Assembly: GCF_010091925.1 (NCBI RefSeq)
Contig: NZ_WVID01000018.1
Location: 1-64,000 of the forward strand
DNA length: 64,000 bases
Source of the DNA: Nostoc sp. B(2019)
GTDB lineage: Bacteria > Cyanobacteriota > Cyanobacteriia > Cyanobacteriales > Nostocaceae
Reading direction: 5' to 3'
In this document: one piece after another, positions 18,216 through 27,748 of the stretch
Position numbering within the stretch: position 1 is the first letter of the stretch
Layout of the letters: the number at the start of each line of letters is the position of its first letter
Made by a program: the position numbers and the translations under genes
The notes under the pieces: generated by a model
Database searches by the model: none
Told to the model about the DNA's origin: nothing
What the model saw: only the letters and a program-made list of their open reading frames with translations

Positions 18216-19295
18216 ATGACGCAACAGAAGCGAGCGTTGATTACTGGTATTACCGGTCAAGATGGTTCATATCTGAGTGAGTTTTTGCTAGAGCAAGGTT
18301 ATGAAGTTCATGGCATTATTCGCCGAACTTCTACCTTCAACACAGACCGCATCGATCACATCTACGAAGATCCTCATAAAGAGGGAGTGCGGTTGTTTCT
18401 TCACTATGGCGACTTGACGGATGGTACAACGCTGCGGCGCATTTTAGAAGAAGTCCAGCCAACAGAAATTTACAACCTGGGCGCTCAATCCCATGTAAGA
18501 GTAAGCTTTGATTCACCTGAATACACGGTGGATGCAGTAGGAATGGGAACACTGCGTTTGCTAGAAGCAATTCGGGACTACCAAGGACGTACTGGAATTC
18601 AAGTGCGGTTTTATCAAGCTGGGTCTTCGGAAATGTATGGTTTAGTCCAAGCAATACCCCAAAGTGAGACAACACCATTTTATCCCCGTAGTCCTTATGC
18701 TTGTGCTAAAGTTTATGCCCACTGGCAAACTGTGAATTATCGTGAGTCTTACGGTTTATTTGCTTGTAATGGTATACTTTTTAACCATGAGTCACCCCGA
18801 CGAGGTGAAACCTTTGTAACCCGCAAAATTACTAGAGCAGTAGCCAGAATTGTTGCAGGGAAGCAAAAGAAAATATTCATGGGCAATCTTGATGCCAAGC
18901 GGGATTGGGGCTACGCAAAGGATTATGTAAGAGCAATGTGGCTGATGTTGCAGAAAGAGCAGCCAGACGATTACGTAATTGCTACCGGCGAAACTCACTC
19001 AGTGAAGGAGTTTCTGGAACTGGCATTTGGTTATGTGAATCTTAACTGGGAAGATTATATAGAGTTTGATGAGCGATATCTTCGTCCATCGGAAGTGGAC
19101 TTGTTAATTGGCGATCCTACCAAGGCACAGCAGAAGTTAGGCTGGAAACCGTCAGTAACTTTTAAAGAACTAGTTGCTTTGATGGTGGAAGCAGATTTAC
19201 AGGCTTTGGGTCACACTTTACCCAATGGAAATGGTTCGCAATTTCCACATGATATTGCGACTAATCGTCAAGAACTGGGCGCTCTCCACTTCTGA
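18216..19295 (+). CDS. gmd: GDP-mannose 4,6-dehydratase
   Basis: A 359-residue NADP-dependent dehydratase converting GDP-mannose to GDP-4-keto-6-deoxymannose, the first step to GDP-fucose and GDP-rhamnose. Motifs: [19 protein letters not shown] (cofactor loop), [21 protein letters not shown] with catalytic Ser/Glu, [15 protein letters not shown] with the YxxxK pair, and [20 protein letters not shown] 18216 is preferred over the in-frame TTG at 18210. It lies 23 bp before fcl on the same strand, as expected for a two-step pathway. Confidence 0.95.
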   Translation: MTQQKRALITGITGQDGSYLSEFLLEQGYEVHGIIRRTSTFNTDRIDHIYEDPHKEGVRLFLHYGDLTDGTTLRRILEEVQPTEIYNLGAQSHVRVSFDSPEYTVDAVGMGTLRLLEAIRDYQGRTGIQVRFYQAGSSEMYGLVQAIPQSETTPFYPRSPYACAKVYAHWQTVNYRESYGLFACNGILFNHESPRRGETFVTRKITRAVARIVAGKQKKIFMGNLDAKRDWGYAKDYVRAMWLMLQKEQPDDYVIATGETHSVKEFLELAFGYVNLNWEDYIEFDERYLRPSEVDLLIGDPTKAQQKLGWKPSVTFKELVALMVEADLQALGHTLPNGNGSQFPHDIATNRQELGALHF

Positions 19296-19318
19296 TTAAC
19301 ACTGCTGAGGATAAAAAT

Positions 19319-20263
19319 ATGACCGCCTTAGAACTAAAAAATAAACGGATTCTCGTCACCGGTGGAGCAGGATTTCTAGGTCGTCAGGTGATAGATCAGC
19401 TTTGTAAGGCAGGGGCAGACCGTGAGAAGATTACAATACCGCGATCGCGCCAGTGTGATATACGTGTGTGGGAAAATTGCCAACGCGCAGTTGACCAGCA
19501 AGACATAATTATCCATTTAGCTGCTCATGTCGGCGGTATTGGTCTTAATCGGGAAAAACCCGCAGAGTTATTCTACGATAACTTGATCATGGGAACCCAG
19601 TTAATTCATGCTGCTTATCAAGCTGGAGTAGAAAAATTTGTCTGTGTAGGCACAATCTGCGCCTATCCCAAATTCACCCCAGTACCATTCAAGGAAGATG
19701 ACCTATGGAATGGCTACCCGGAGGAAACCAACGCTCCCTACGGAATTGCTAAGAAAGCGCTTTTAGTCCAATTGCAATCTTACCGCCAGCAGTACGGGTT
19801 TAATGGCATTTACCTGTTGCCAGTAAATTTATACGGGCCGGAAGATAACTTTGACACTGGAAGTTCCCACGTCATTCCAGCGTTGATTCGTAAAGTTCAC
19901 GAAGCCCAAATTCAAGGAGAAAAACAACTCCCAGTTTGGGGTGATGGCAGTCCTACCCGTGAGTTTTTATACTCAGAAGATGCGGCACGAGGAATTGTCA
20001 TGGGTACTCAATTTTACAACGACTTGGAACCAGTTAACTTGGGCACAGGTTATGAAATCTCCATCCGCGATTTAATTACACTCATCTGCGAACTGATGGA
20101 GTTTGATGGCGAGATTGTTTGGGAAACTGACAAGCCCAATGGCCAACCCCGTCGCTGTTTAGATACAGAACGGGCGAAACAATCCTTTAACTTCACTGCT
20201 AAAGTGGGCTTCCAGGAAGGGCTAAAGAATACGATTGAGTGGTATCGTCAAAACGCTGCATAG
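19319..20263 (+). CDS. fcl: GDP-L-fucose synthase
   Basis: A 314-residue epimerase/reductase converting GDP-4-keto-6-deoxymannose to GDP-L-fucose. The N-terminal [12 protein letters not shown] cofactor loop (about residues 12-23), AAHVGGI (about 68-74), [10 protein letters not shown] with the catalytic Ser position replaced by Thr/Cys neighbours, and [11 protein letters not shown] with YxxxK (about 138-148) are visible. Length fits the family. It follows gmd closely, so the pair forms an operon producing activated fucose for the polymer made nearby. Confidence 0.94.
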   Translation: MTALELKNKRILVTGGAGFLGRQVIDQLCKAGADREKITIPRSRQCDIRVWENCQRAVDQQDIIIHLAAHVGGIGLNREKPAELFYDNLIMGTQLIHAAYQAGVEKFVCVGTICAYPKFTPVPFKEDDLWNGYPEETNAPYGIAKKALLVQLQSYRQQYGFNGIYLLPVNLYGPEDNFDTGSSHVIPALIRKVHEAQIQGEKQLPVWGDGSPTREFLYSEDAARGIVMGTQFYNDLEPVNLGTGYEISIRDLITLICELMEFDGEIVWETDKPNGQPRRCLDTERAKQSFNFTAKVGFQEGLKNTIEWYRQNAA

Positions 20264-20269
20264 TATTAG

Positions 20270-20286
20270 GGTGGGCATTGCCCACC
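20270..20286. terminator. Hairpin between convergent fcl and dienelactone hydrolase
   Basis: GGTGGG (20270-20275) pairs with CCCACC (20281-20286) around CATTG. It is GC-rich but without a T run; it may serve as a weak bidirectional terminator. Confidence 0.5.
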
Positions 20287-20296
20287 TTAACTATAT

Positions 20297-21019
20297 TTAG
20301 ACAGCCTCTTGCAGATGTTTATGAAAGAACCGTGTGAGTTTGCCCCAAGAGTCTTCAGCAGCTAAGGGATCGTAGGAAGAACGCTCGTTGCAGAAAAACC
20401 CATGATCGGCATCATGATAAACCTTCAAGGTGTACTCTTTGCCGAGTTCCTGGAACCGGGACTCAATTTGTTTGACGCGTTCGAGAGGAATGAACGGATC
20501 GGCATCACCGAAGAACAAGTATACGGGTACTGTGATGTTTTTTACTGCGTCAATCCACTCGCCGAGAACCATACCATAGAAAGGGGCCGCCGCCGCGATC
20601 GCATCTGACAGTTTACAGGCGGTGAAAAAGCTTAGACCACCACCCAAACAAAACCCGGTAACGCCTACCTTCTCTGGATATACATCTGGTCGTGCCTTAA
20701 CATAAGTCAATGCCGCTTGCAGATCTTCCTCCATAGACTGGCCGAAATCGAGGCGATACATCATAGCCCTCGCTTGGTCAACCTCGTCGTATCCAAACTT
20801 GTTGTTTGGCAATTCACGATAGTATAGATCTGGCGTGAGAACCACGTAACCTTCGTTAGCAATCCGAGTTGCTACGTCTCGAATATGCGGTGTTAACCCA
20901 AAGGCCTCCATCAGCAAGATGATTGCTGGCTTGCGGACATACTCAGTAGGTGTACACAAAAAGGCTGGCATTTGTCCGTCTGGCGTGGAAATGATCACCT
21001 CTGTTTGTTCGATTTGCAC
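20297..21019 (-). CDS. Dienelactone hydrolase family protein
   Basis: A 240-residue alpha/beta hydrolase. The catalytic Cys in GVTGFCLGGGLSF (about residue 123), Asp in FFGDADPFIPL (about 172) and His in YHDADHGFFCNERSSYD (about 206) form the family's Cys-Asp-His triad. The N-terminus has the usual strand with KPAIILLMEAFGLTPHIRDVA. The physiological ester is not known in cyanobacteria. It is monocistronic, convergent with fcl and divergent from the cyclo-ligase gene. Confidence 0.88.
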   Translation of the reverse strand: MQIEQTEVIISTPDGQMPAFLCTPTEYVRKPAIILLMEAFGLTPHIRDVATRIANEGYVVLTPDLYYRELPNNKFGYDEVDQARAMMYRLDFGQSMEEDLQAALTYVKARPDVYPEKVGVTGFCLGGGLSFFTACKLSDAIAAAAPFYGMVLGEWIDAVKNITVPVYLFFGDADPFIPLERVKQIESRFQELGKEYTLKVYHDADHGFFCNERSSYDPLAAEDSWGKLTRFFHKHLQEAV

Positions 21020-21115
21020 TTTGTCTCTCCAAAATGAGTTACATTACCACTTGAAACTAAGTATCTAAATCAGAATTAAAACGCACAATGCTGTTTAAAA
21101 AGTAAATTTTTTCAT

Positions 21116-21688
21116 GTGGACACCGTTGAGCAAAAATTAAATAAAGTAGAATTACGGCGATCGCTACTTCACACACGTCAATCAATGCCTATTGGGGAAT
21201 GGCGAGAAAAAAGCGATCGCATCTGTACCCAATTACAAAACTCTGCCATCTTCAGCCAAGCAAAAACAATACTTGCTTACTTTAGCTTTCGCCAAGAACC
21301 TGACCTCAGTCCACTATTTGCAGACACTAAATACCGTTGGGGTTTTCCTCGCTGTGTTGATCAGTCCCTTCATTGGCATATTTGGACACCTAAAGATTCT
21401 GTACAAACTGGCGCTTATGGAATTACCGAACCCCATCCCAACGCTGCAAAAGTCGAGCCGGCCGAAGTGGATCTAATTCTTGTCCCTAGTGTTGCTTGCG
21501 ACCATCAAGGATATCGCCTAGGCTATGGCGGAGGATATTACGATCGCTTGCTCAGTTCAACTGAGTGGGTTACAAAGCCAACTATGGGAATTATATTTGA
21601 TTTTGCCTATTTACCCCAACTACCTATTGAACCTTGGGATAAACCGTTAAAAAATGTTTTTACTGAAACTGGCTGGGTTAACTATTAA
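21116..21688 (+). CDS. 5-formyltetrahydrofolate cyclo-ligase
   Basis: A 190-residue ATP-dependent enzyme that returns 5-formyl-THF to 5,10-methenyl-THF. The family's C-terminal block DLILVPSVACDHQGYRLGYGGGYYDRLL (about residues 118-145) includes the ATP-binding GYGGGYYDR loop. The N-terminal KVELRRSLLHTRQSM helix is also typical. The start is GTG at 21116. It is a single gene; in one-carbon metabolism it may indirectly support ThyX elsewhere in the window. Confidence 0.9.
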   Translation: MDTVEQKLNKVELRRSLLHTRQSMPIGEWREKSDRICTQLQNSAIFSQAKTILAYFSFRQEPDLSPLFADTKYRWGFPRCVDQSLHWHIWTPKDSVQTGAYGITEPHPNAAKVEPAEVDLILVPSVACDHQGYRLGYGGGYYDRLLSSTEWVTKPTMGIIFDFAYLPQLPIEPWDKPLKNVFTETGWVNY

Positions 21689-21807
21689 AAAATAGTAGCT
21701 TTGCATAACAGCTGTCTTTCAATCTCATCGCACGCCAAATGCACACCTTTTTCTAATTGCAGATACATCAATATACATAAAAAGTAAAATCCGCAAATTT
21801 AGTTCAG

Positions 21808-22650
21808 ATGGTTAATTCTAAAATCCAAAATTCACGACTACAAATCTTTGGAATGTATGCACTACTGGGAGCGATCGCACTAGTAACGCTCTTTCCATTA
21901 CTATGGCTAATCAGCACAGCCTTAAAATCGCCCACGGAAAATATATTGCAGTCGCCACCGCAGTTACTACCAAGTCAACCCACACTTGATAACTTCTCTG
22001 GTGTGTGGAACTCTCTACCTTTTGGACAATACTTGTATAACAGTACTGTAGTATCCGTACTTACTGTTAGTTTGAATTTACTGTTTTGTGCTTTAGCTGC
22101 ATACCCGTTGGCAAGACTGTCGTTTGTAGGGCGAGACTGGATTTTTATTGCGATCGTTTCTACGATTATGATTCCTTTCCAGATCGTGATGATTCCCCTC
22201 TACATTTTGACGGTGCAGTTGGGTTTGAGAAATACTTATTTGGGGATGATTTTTCCTAGCTTAGCTTCTGCCTTTGGCATTTTTCTATTGCGGCAAGCTT
22301 TTATGAGTGTCCCTAAAGAAATAGAAGAAGCTGCTCGTATGGATGGCAGTTCTGAGTTAGGCTTGTGGTGGCATGTGATGTTACCAGCAATTCGCCCAGC
22401 ACTAGTTACCCTAGCTATTTTTGTATTTATTGGCGCTTGGAGTGACTTTTTGTGGCCTTTAATCGTCATCCAAGACGAAAATTTATACACTCTACCTTTA
22501 GGAGTAGCAAAGCTGGCAGGTACGTTTTCTCTTGACTGGCGATTGGTAGCCGCTGGTTCAATAATTTCGATCGCCCCGGTACTGTTACTATTTTTATTTT
22601 TACAACGTTATATTGTACCCACTGAAACTGGTAGCGGGGTTAAGGGCTAA
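21808..22650 (+). CDS. Carbohydrate ABC transporter permease, MalG type
   Basis: A 280-residue inner-membrane permease with about six hydrophobic segments. The cytoplasmic EAA loop EEAARMDGSSELGLWWHVMLPAIRPAL (about residues 173-199) matches the MalG/UgpE class that couples to an ABC ATPase. The N-terminal TM is followed by a periplasmic stretch rich in Pro/Gln. No partner permease, solute-binding or ATPase gene is next to it, which is common for scattered cyanobacterial sugar transporters. A long hairpin terminator follows. Confidence 0.88.
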   Translation: MVNSKIQNSRLQIFGMYALLGAIALVTLFPLLWLISTALKSPTENILQSPPQLLPSQPTLDNFSGVWNSLPFGQYLYNSTVVSVLTVSLNLLFCALAAYPLARLSFVGRDWIFIAIVSTIMIPFQIVMIPLYILTVQLGLRNTYLGMIFPSLASAFGIFLLRQAFMSVPKEIEEAARMDGSSELGLWWHVMLPAIRPALVTLAIFVFIGAWSDFLWPLIVIQDENLYTLPLGVAKLAGTFSLDWRLVAAGSIISIAPVLLLFLFLQRYIVPTETGSGVKG

Positions 22651-22662
22651 GAAGTGTTAAAT

Positions 22663-22703
22663 AGTTAAAATCCAAGAATTCCAAAAGTTCTTGGATTTTA
22701 ACT
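22663..22703. terminator. Bidirectional terminator between convergent genes
   Basis: AGTTAAAATCCAAGAA (22663-22678) pairs perfectly with TTCTTGGATTTTAACT (22688-22703) around a 9-nt loop. It lies between the + strand permease and the - strand sugar transferase and can serve both. Confidence 0.8.
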
Positions 22704-22738
22704 GTTGACTTTTTAATCAGTGTGAAAATTAGAACAAC

Positions 22739-23446
22739 TTAATAAGCACCATTCTTCTTTAATACCACCCAGATAGTTTTAAGAATCAGACTCAGATCGT
22801 AAGCTACAGACCACTTGCGTTGATAAGCTATATCCATGCTGACAATGGTTTCAAAATCTTTAATGCTGGAACGACCGTGAGCTTGCCATTCTCCGGTTAT
22901 GCCTGGTTTGACTCGCAATCTTTCCCAGTGGTGTGGTTCGTAATGCATAACTTCATCAGGGGTGGGTGGGCGAGTACCAACTAAACTCATGTCTCCCACC
23001 AAAACATTCCAAAATTGAGGTAATTCGTCCAAGCTAGTGCGGCGTAAAAATTTGCCCACCGGAGTAATACGAGGATCGTCAACAGATTTAAAGATGTGAC
23101 CTTTGGCTTGGTTTTTGACTAAATGCTTGAGTTTATCAGCGCCGACGATCATGGAACGGAATTTCCACATACGGAAGGATCTTCCATGCAGACCGCAGCG
23201 AATTTGAGAATAAAATATTGGGCCTGGATCTTTAAAAACAGTAGCGATCGCTACAGGAATTGCTACTATAAGTGTGATACTCAGTCCGACAATGGCTCCC
23301 AGAATATCGATTAATCGTTTTGTAGTGCTTACAGTTGAGGGGTGTAAAGGCTGTTGTAAGAGATTAACTGAATGAAGATGATTCACAAGTGCTAACTGAT
23401 CCACAACAGGGCTTTTTACATCAGTAGTAAAAGTAGACATAGACAT
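22739..23446 (-). CDS. Polyprenyl-phosphate sugar-phosphate transferase (second copy)
   Basis: A 235-residue sugar transferase with a hydrophobic segment (LGAIVGLSITLIVAIPVAIAT, about residues 49-69), then KFRSMIVGADKLK, SLDELPQFWNVLVGDMSLVGTRPPTPDE and KPGITGEWQAHGRS. It ends LKKNGAY, like the copy at 17050-17784, but the two differ in N-terminal region and in details of the catalytic blocks, so they probably charge different sugars or serve different polymers. It is transcribed alone on the - strand. Confidence 0.9.
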   Translation of the reverse strand: MSMSTFTTDVKSPVVDQLALVNHLHSVNLLQQPLHPSTVSTTKRLIDILGAIVGLSITLIVAIPVAIATVFKDPGPIFYSQIRCGLHGRSFRMWKFRSMIVGADKLKHLVKNQAKGHIFKSVDDPRITPVGKFLRRTSLDELPQFWNVLVGDMSLVGTRPPTPDEVMHYEPHHWERLRVKPGITGEWQAHGRSSIKDFETIVSMDIAYQRKWSVAYDLSLILKTIWVVLKKNGAY

Positions 23447-23725
23447 AATCTTTATTCGGTTTTTACTTGTTTTGTCGTTTCTACTGAGTTTCTACTGAGT
23501 GTTAATATAGACAATATTTTAACCAGCTAAAAACCGAAAACTCAAAGTTTACAGAATCTTACAATTAAAGTGGGTATTTTAAATTTCTAGTTTTATTTCT
23601 TAAAATAAAAACAACAAATGTTAAAATAACGCGCGGACTTAGGAGTAAAAATTAGTTTTACTGGCAAGGCTGCGCGTTGTGGTTTGCATATTTCTTGAAG
23701 ATCAGACTGTCCTGAGACATTATTC

Positions 23726-26700
23726 TTAATGATGAACCTCTAAAACAAAATTCACCGTGTAAGGTTCCTCTAGTGACTGTTGATTACTGGCTTTGATCAT
23801 ATCTAGATAGTGACGCAAACAAAGCAGTTGTTGGGAATTTGGGCGATAGGTGAGACTGCCTTGTTTCTCAAAAAGTGGTGCATTGGCGATCGCCTTGTAG
23901 TCAGAATTTTTCTGAGAATTCTGGGTGAGCCAGGTTGAGTCTATCACCGAAGGTATCAAACCTGTGGGTAGTTCACCCTCCAAGAAAGCCAATAGGCGTT
24001 GCTGGCACGTGCGGGTATTAATACCACGGCTCTCGAATAACTGGATAATTTCACCGAAAGATAGGGCTTTGTCTGGCAGAAGCCGCAGCAATTCTGTGAA
24101 CAAGAAATAATCAGTATACTGTTGCCTGGGTATTTCTAAAACCTGGGGATGCAGAGGTAGCATCGCTAAACCATAAGCAACCTGACTACAACTGGGAGCG
24201 CCATTTTCGCCAAGATATAAATCTTGAATAATCTTAGCGTTGGGTAGTTTTTGCCGTAGCCAACGGTTCACCGTACCTACAGAAGTCACGCCACCAGTTA
24301 GGATAGCTTGATTAATTGCTTCTGTGGGTATGCCACGAGCTACCAATAATTTATTGAGTTCTCGGTTCAGGCGACGGACAAACGGGATAAACACTTGGCT
24401 TTCTAAGTCTCGTCGCTGCAAAATCCACCGCTGATCGGCTAATTCTAGTGTAAAAGAGTCTTGATGTTGCAAAATTAGCTTCAGAGCAAGTGCTGCATCC
24501 AATACTGCTTGTCCTAAAAGCGAACTCTCTAGACGCTGCTGGAGGCGAATGCGAGCGGTGATATCTGGTTCCCCAACTCTAGGTAATTCTAATTCTTCCA
24601 ACCCCAAACTATGCCAGCGCATTTGGTCTAAACCAGGAATAGCGGGTTGCCATTGCCAAGGGTTACTGCTAATGGTTTTGCTATCGCCTTGCGTTTCTAT
24701 GCGTGATTGCCGAGATTTTGGTGGTAATAACAGTTGGCAGATAATGTCCTGCTCAATTCCCTTACCAGCATAGGCAAAACTGTGGAGCATGAAATCATTA
24801 TGTGTCAATTGCACCAAGTTATCTGGTAAATCTACCAGTAACATTTCTGTTGCAGTTGCCCCAATGTTAATCACTAGGGTGTTACCAACAAGAGGGTGTT
24901 CGCTGGTTTTTGCTGGACGCAAACCCTGACGCTCTCTTAATTGTACTTGTTCACCGTTAGCAGCATCAAGTTGCGGCAATAGACTAGCGATCGCTTCCTC
25001 AACAAAAAAGACTTGTTGAGGATGTTGGATGAGTTTGCTAGTTAATACAGCTTCTCGCACATTGAAGCGATATTGTTCCGACCAGCTAGATGGACAGGTG
25101 CAGATTACACCAGCAATGTTATTAATAATCTTCGAGAAAGTTTGTTCGTTGATACCAACAGCAGCCGCAACTAAACCAGGGGTGGTACTGGTGCGATCGC
25201 ACTTGAGAGTTAATAGCAGCTTCGAGAGTGATCTGACAACCCAAATCAAAGGGCCAGCAGAAAATTCATTTAATTGCAACACAGGTTCCCATTTTTGTTG
25301 TTCACTTTTGTAGGGAATGGCTACTTGCAAATAGGGTTTCAACTGCGCCGAGTAAAGATTGTTCGTTGGATCTGGTGCTGAAATAGTAGCTGAGTGGTCA
25401 GGGACTTTCTCCTGAGCAACAGCCGCGGGTGCTGTTTGTTCTTGTGCTTCAATGCTTTCATTCTCTCCATGAGGCACAGAAGCCGCAGGTAGATAAACCT
25501 CTGCTGGTAAGCGAAACGATTGCTGAAAGGAAGTTGTTCCTGGTTGTTTTTCTGCTGACCAGTAGATAGGATACACAACAAAATTGGAACTATTCAACAG
25601 TGCTGCCGAAATTCCAGTTGTACCCAAATCAATTCCTAAATACCAGACTGATTCTAGAACATTGAGTTGAATTTCTGGATTATTTATTGAGTTGGAAATT
25701 GAACTTGAAGAGCTTTCCTGAACAGGATTTGTGACTTGCTTTTTTTTTTCGTTAGTTTCTGTTTGAGGATCTGCCAAATATGATCCAGCAGGAGTTGCAG
25801 AATTTTCTGGTGGTTGTATTTCTGGCAATAATTGCCTGGATGGAGATTCAGCTTGAGGAGAAGTTGAGCGGTGCGTATCTTGCTTTTTGGCAACTATTTC
25901 CTGAGAACTATCTAAGTTAGTGGCAGGCTGAAACTCCGAATTTAGCTGCCGATCAAAGTTAGCCAAATCCTGATCTAATTGCTGCAACTGCTGTTCATTC
26001 AAGGAAATATTGGGTGAAGAAGGAGTTTGAGTTTCCTTAGAAGAAAGCAAATTTTCGTGTGGCGAAGCGGGAATGTAATAATCTAAAAAGTGTTCTTGAG
26101 TGTCATCGTGAATTACGACTTCCGATGTGGCGATAGGCTCATGCTGTGCGATCGCAATTCCCGTTGATTCTGTAGTTACTGGATTATTCACAGAGGATGA
26201 TACTTCCAGCTGTTGCTGCTCACTGCCTGCATCCGCCAATAAATCAGTCAGAGTTCTAATTGTATCAGCAATGGCTGGCTGAACACGGAGTTGCACAGGT
26301 AAACTGTCTATTGCCAAAACCTCTTCTTGTGGCAAGGTAAAGAAACCAACAGGTGCAGCTAGGACAGTATCTTCTTCAAAAAGCAATGGCTCTTGTGACT
26401 GTGATGATACTGTGGCTTGTATTGACTCCTCTAGGGTTTCTTCTGAGTTGGGGTTGTTTAGCTCTAAAAAACCCGCCTCTGGCACATCAGACCAAGGATC
26501 TGACATTACAACCGCAGAATCCGCTTGTTGCAGTTGATTAGTTGGAGGTTCAGGTGAGCTTTCAGCGATATTCAACGCCGATGGCGAGCCTGTAACATTG
26601 CCAGTACCAAACAAACTTGCATAAAGTTGGTCTACTTCATCACCTAACTCAAAACTATCTTGCTGTGATTTAGGCGAGTCTACACCAAGTTGCAACAGTA

Positions 26701-27748
26701 CTGCATCTAGATCCTCTATATTGGCAGTATCCTGTTGATCGGGATTAATTACCAGAGAAGATATTTCTGGTTGGATAAACTCTGAAGCCTGGGGTACAAC
26801 CTCAGTGCTGCTAGCAGTTGGTACTACTACTGAATCAGCTAATGATGGTGATGAAACTGGTGTTTCAGCTTCTAAACTGGGAAAAGATGGCTGGGTAGAA
26901 GATTGTTGCTGCAAATACTGGGTCAAATTGTTGAGAAAGCTCGCCATCAATTGTTCGCCTTGCACTCCTTTGCTATGCATTCTTGCTAGTGCTTGCGATA
27001 AAGACTCGTGATATGTATTAATGTTGCGCTGTAGTGCCTCAAAAACAACATTTACAGTCCCATCTAGTGATAGTAAGCGTTGATCTAGCTCTCTGGATAA
27101 CTGTGTTAACCGTTCGACGCGATCTGGTGACTCTAATAAAGGTTGAGTCGCGGAGGTTGCTGGTTCTATATTCGCGCTATTATTTGCTTCTGAGGAACTG
27201 GGAGAATTTGTTAAATTCTTTGCCAGATGCGGCGTTAAAGTTGGCACAAGGCGACTCATGAGCACCTGTAAAAACTCGGAAATCATCTGCTCCTGTTTTG
27301 CCAACTGCTGTGCTAAAGAGTAGTTTTGCGATCGCCTTTGCTCTAACTGCCTAATTTCTTGGACAAGAGTTGCTCGCTCTTGCAATAACCCTTCTAATTC
27401 TGCTCGCAAGGGCTGTATTAATCCAGAAAATTCACTTTTTAACTTTTCTGCCCCAACAGTACTCTGCTCTTGATCGGGTTCGTCTTCTAATAGTGAAGAC
27501 TGGTTGTTACCTTGATCGATAAATCTCGCTAACAAAGGCGATACTAGCTGTCCAGAGGACTGATTTTGAGTGGCGCTTTCTAATGCCTCATCTTGTAGCT
27601 TAACTAGGAATTCACGAATTCGTTGTAAAACTTCTTTAGGCTCTTGCGCCTGACCAGACAGCAACCTAGATAGGCGCTTACCACCGCTGGTAAGTAAGTT
27701 GTCAATGTCTGCGATCAGTTGTTGAGTTTCATCTGCGCGGAAAGTCAC
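23726..27748 (-). CDS. Giant Hsp70-like ATPase with coiled-coil and Ser/Gln-rich arm
   Basis: A 1340-residue protein. Residues about 1-280 are predicted coiled coil, including a Glu/Gln/Arg-rich segment near 100-135. About 290-690 is acidic and rich in Ser, Gln, Pro and Thr, so probably disordered. From about 700 an Hsp70/actin-type ATPase follows: phosphate-1 loop GIDLGTTGISAALL (about 703-716), phosphate-2 strand LVINIGATATEMLLVD (near 955-970) and adenosine loop ILTGGVTSVGTVNRWL (near 1150). A standard substrate-binding domain is not evident; instead a ~140-residue C-terminal region follows. No DnaJ or GrpE gene is adjacent. Function is unknown; chaperone or scaffold is speculation. Confidence 0.8.
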   Translation of the reverse strand: MTFRADETQQLIADIDNLLTSGGKRLSRLLSGQAQEPKEVLQRIREFLVKLQDEALESATQNQSSGQLVSPLLARFIDQGNNQSSLLEDEPDQEQSTVGAEKLKSEFSGLIQPLRAELEGLLQERATLVQEIRQLEQRRSQNYSLAQQLAKQEQMISEFLQVLMSRLVPTLTPHLAKNLTNSPSSSEANNSANIEPATSATQPLLESPDRVERLTQLSRELDQRLLSLDGTVNVVFEALQRNINTYHESLSQALARMHSKGVQGEQLMASFLNNLTQYLQQQSSTQPSFPSLEAETPVSSPSLADSVVVPTASSTEVVPQASEFIQPEISSLVINPDQQDTANIEDLDAVLLQLGVDSPKSQQDSFELGDEVDQLYASLFGTGNVTGSPSALNIAESSPEPPTNQLQQADSAVVMSDPWSDVPEAGFLELNNPNSEETLEESIQATVSSQSQEPLLFEEDTVLAAPVGFFTLPQEEVLAIDSLPVQLRVQPAIADTIRTLTDLLADAGSEQQQLEVSSSVNNPVTTESTGIAIAQHEPIATSEVVIHDDTQEHFLDYYIPASPHENLLSSKETQTPSSPNISLNEQQLQQLDQDLANFDRQLNSEFQPATNLDSSQEIVAKKQDTHRSTSPQAESPSRQLLPEIQPPENSATPAGSYLADPQTETNEKKKQVTNPVQESSSSSISNSINNPEIQLNVLESVWYLGIDLGTTGISAALLNSSNFVVYPIYWSAEKQPGTTSFQQSFRLPAEVYLPAASVPHGENESIEAQEQTAPAAVAQEKVPDHSATISAPDPTNNLYSAQLKPYLQVAIPYKSEQQKWEPVLQLNEFSAGPLIWVVRSLSKLLLTLKCDRTSTTPGLVAAAVGINEQTFSKIINNIAGVICTCPSSWSEQYRFNVREAVLTSKLIQHPQQVFFVEEAIASLLPQLDAANGEQVQLRERQGLRPAKTSEHPLVGNTLVINIGATATEMLLVDLPDNLVQLTHNDFMLHSFAYAGKGIEQDIICQLLLPPKSRQSRIETQGDSKTISSNPWQWQPAIPGLDQMRWHSLGLEELELPRVGEPDITARIRLQQRLESSLLGQAVLDAALALKLILQHQDSFTLELADQRWILQRRDLESQVFIPFVRRLNRELNKLLVARGIPTEAINQAILTGGVTSVGTVNRWLRQKLPNAKIIQDLYLGENGAPSCSQVAYGLAMLPLHPQVLEIPRQQYTDYFLFTELLRLLPDKALSFGEIIQLFESRGINTRTCQQRLLAFLEGELPTGLIPSVIDSTWLTQNSQKNSDYKAIANAPLFEKQGSLTYRPNSQQLLCLRHYLDMIKASNQQSLEEPYTVNFVLEVHH

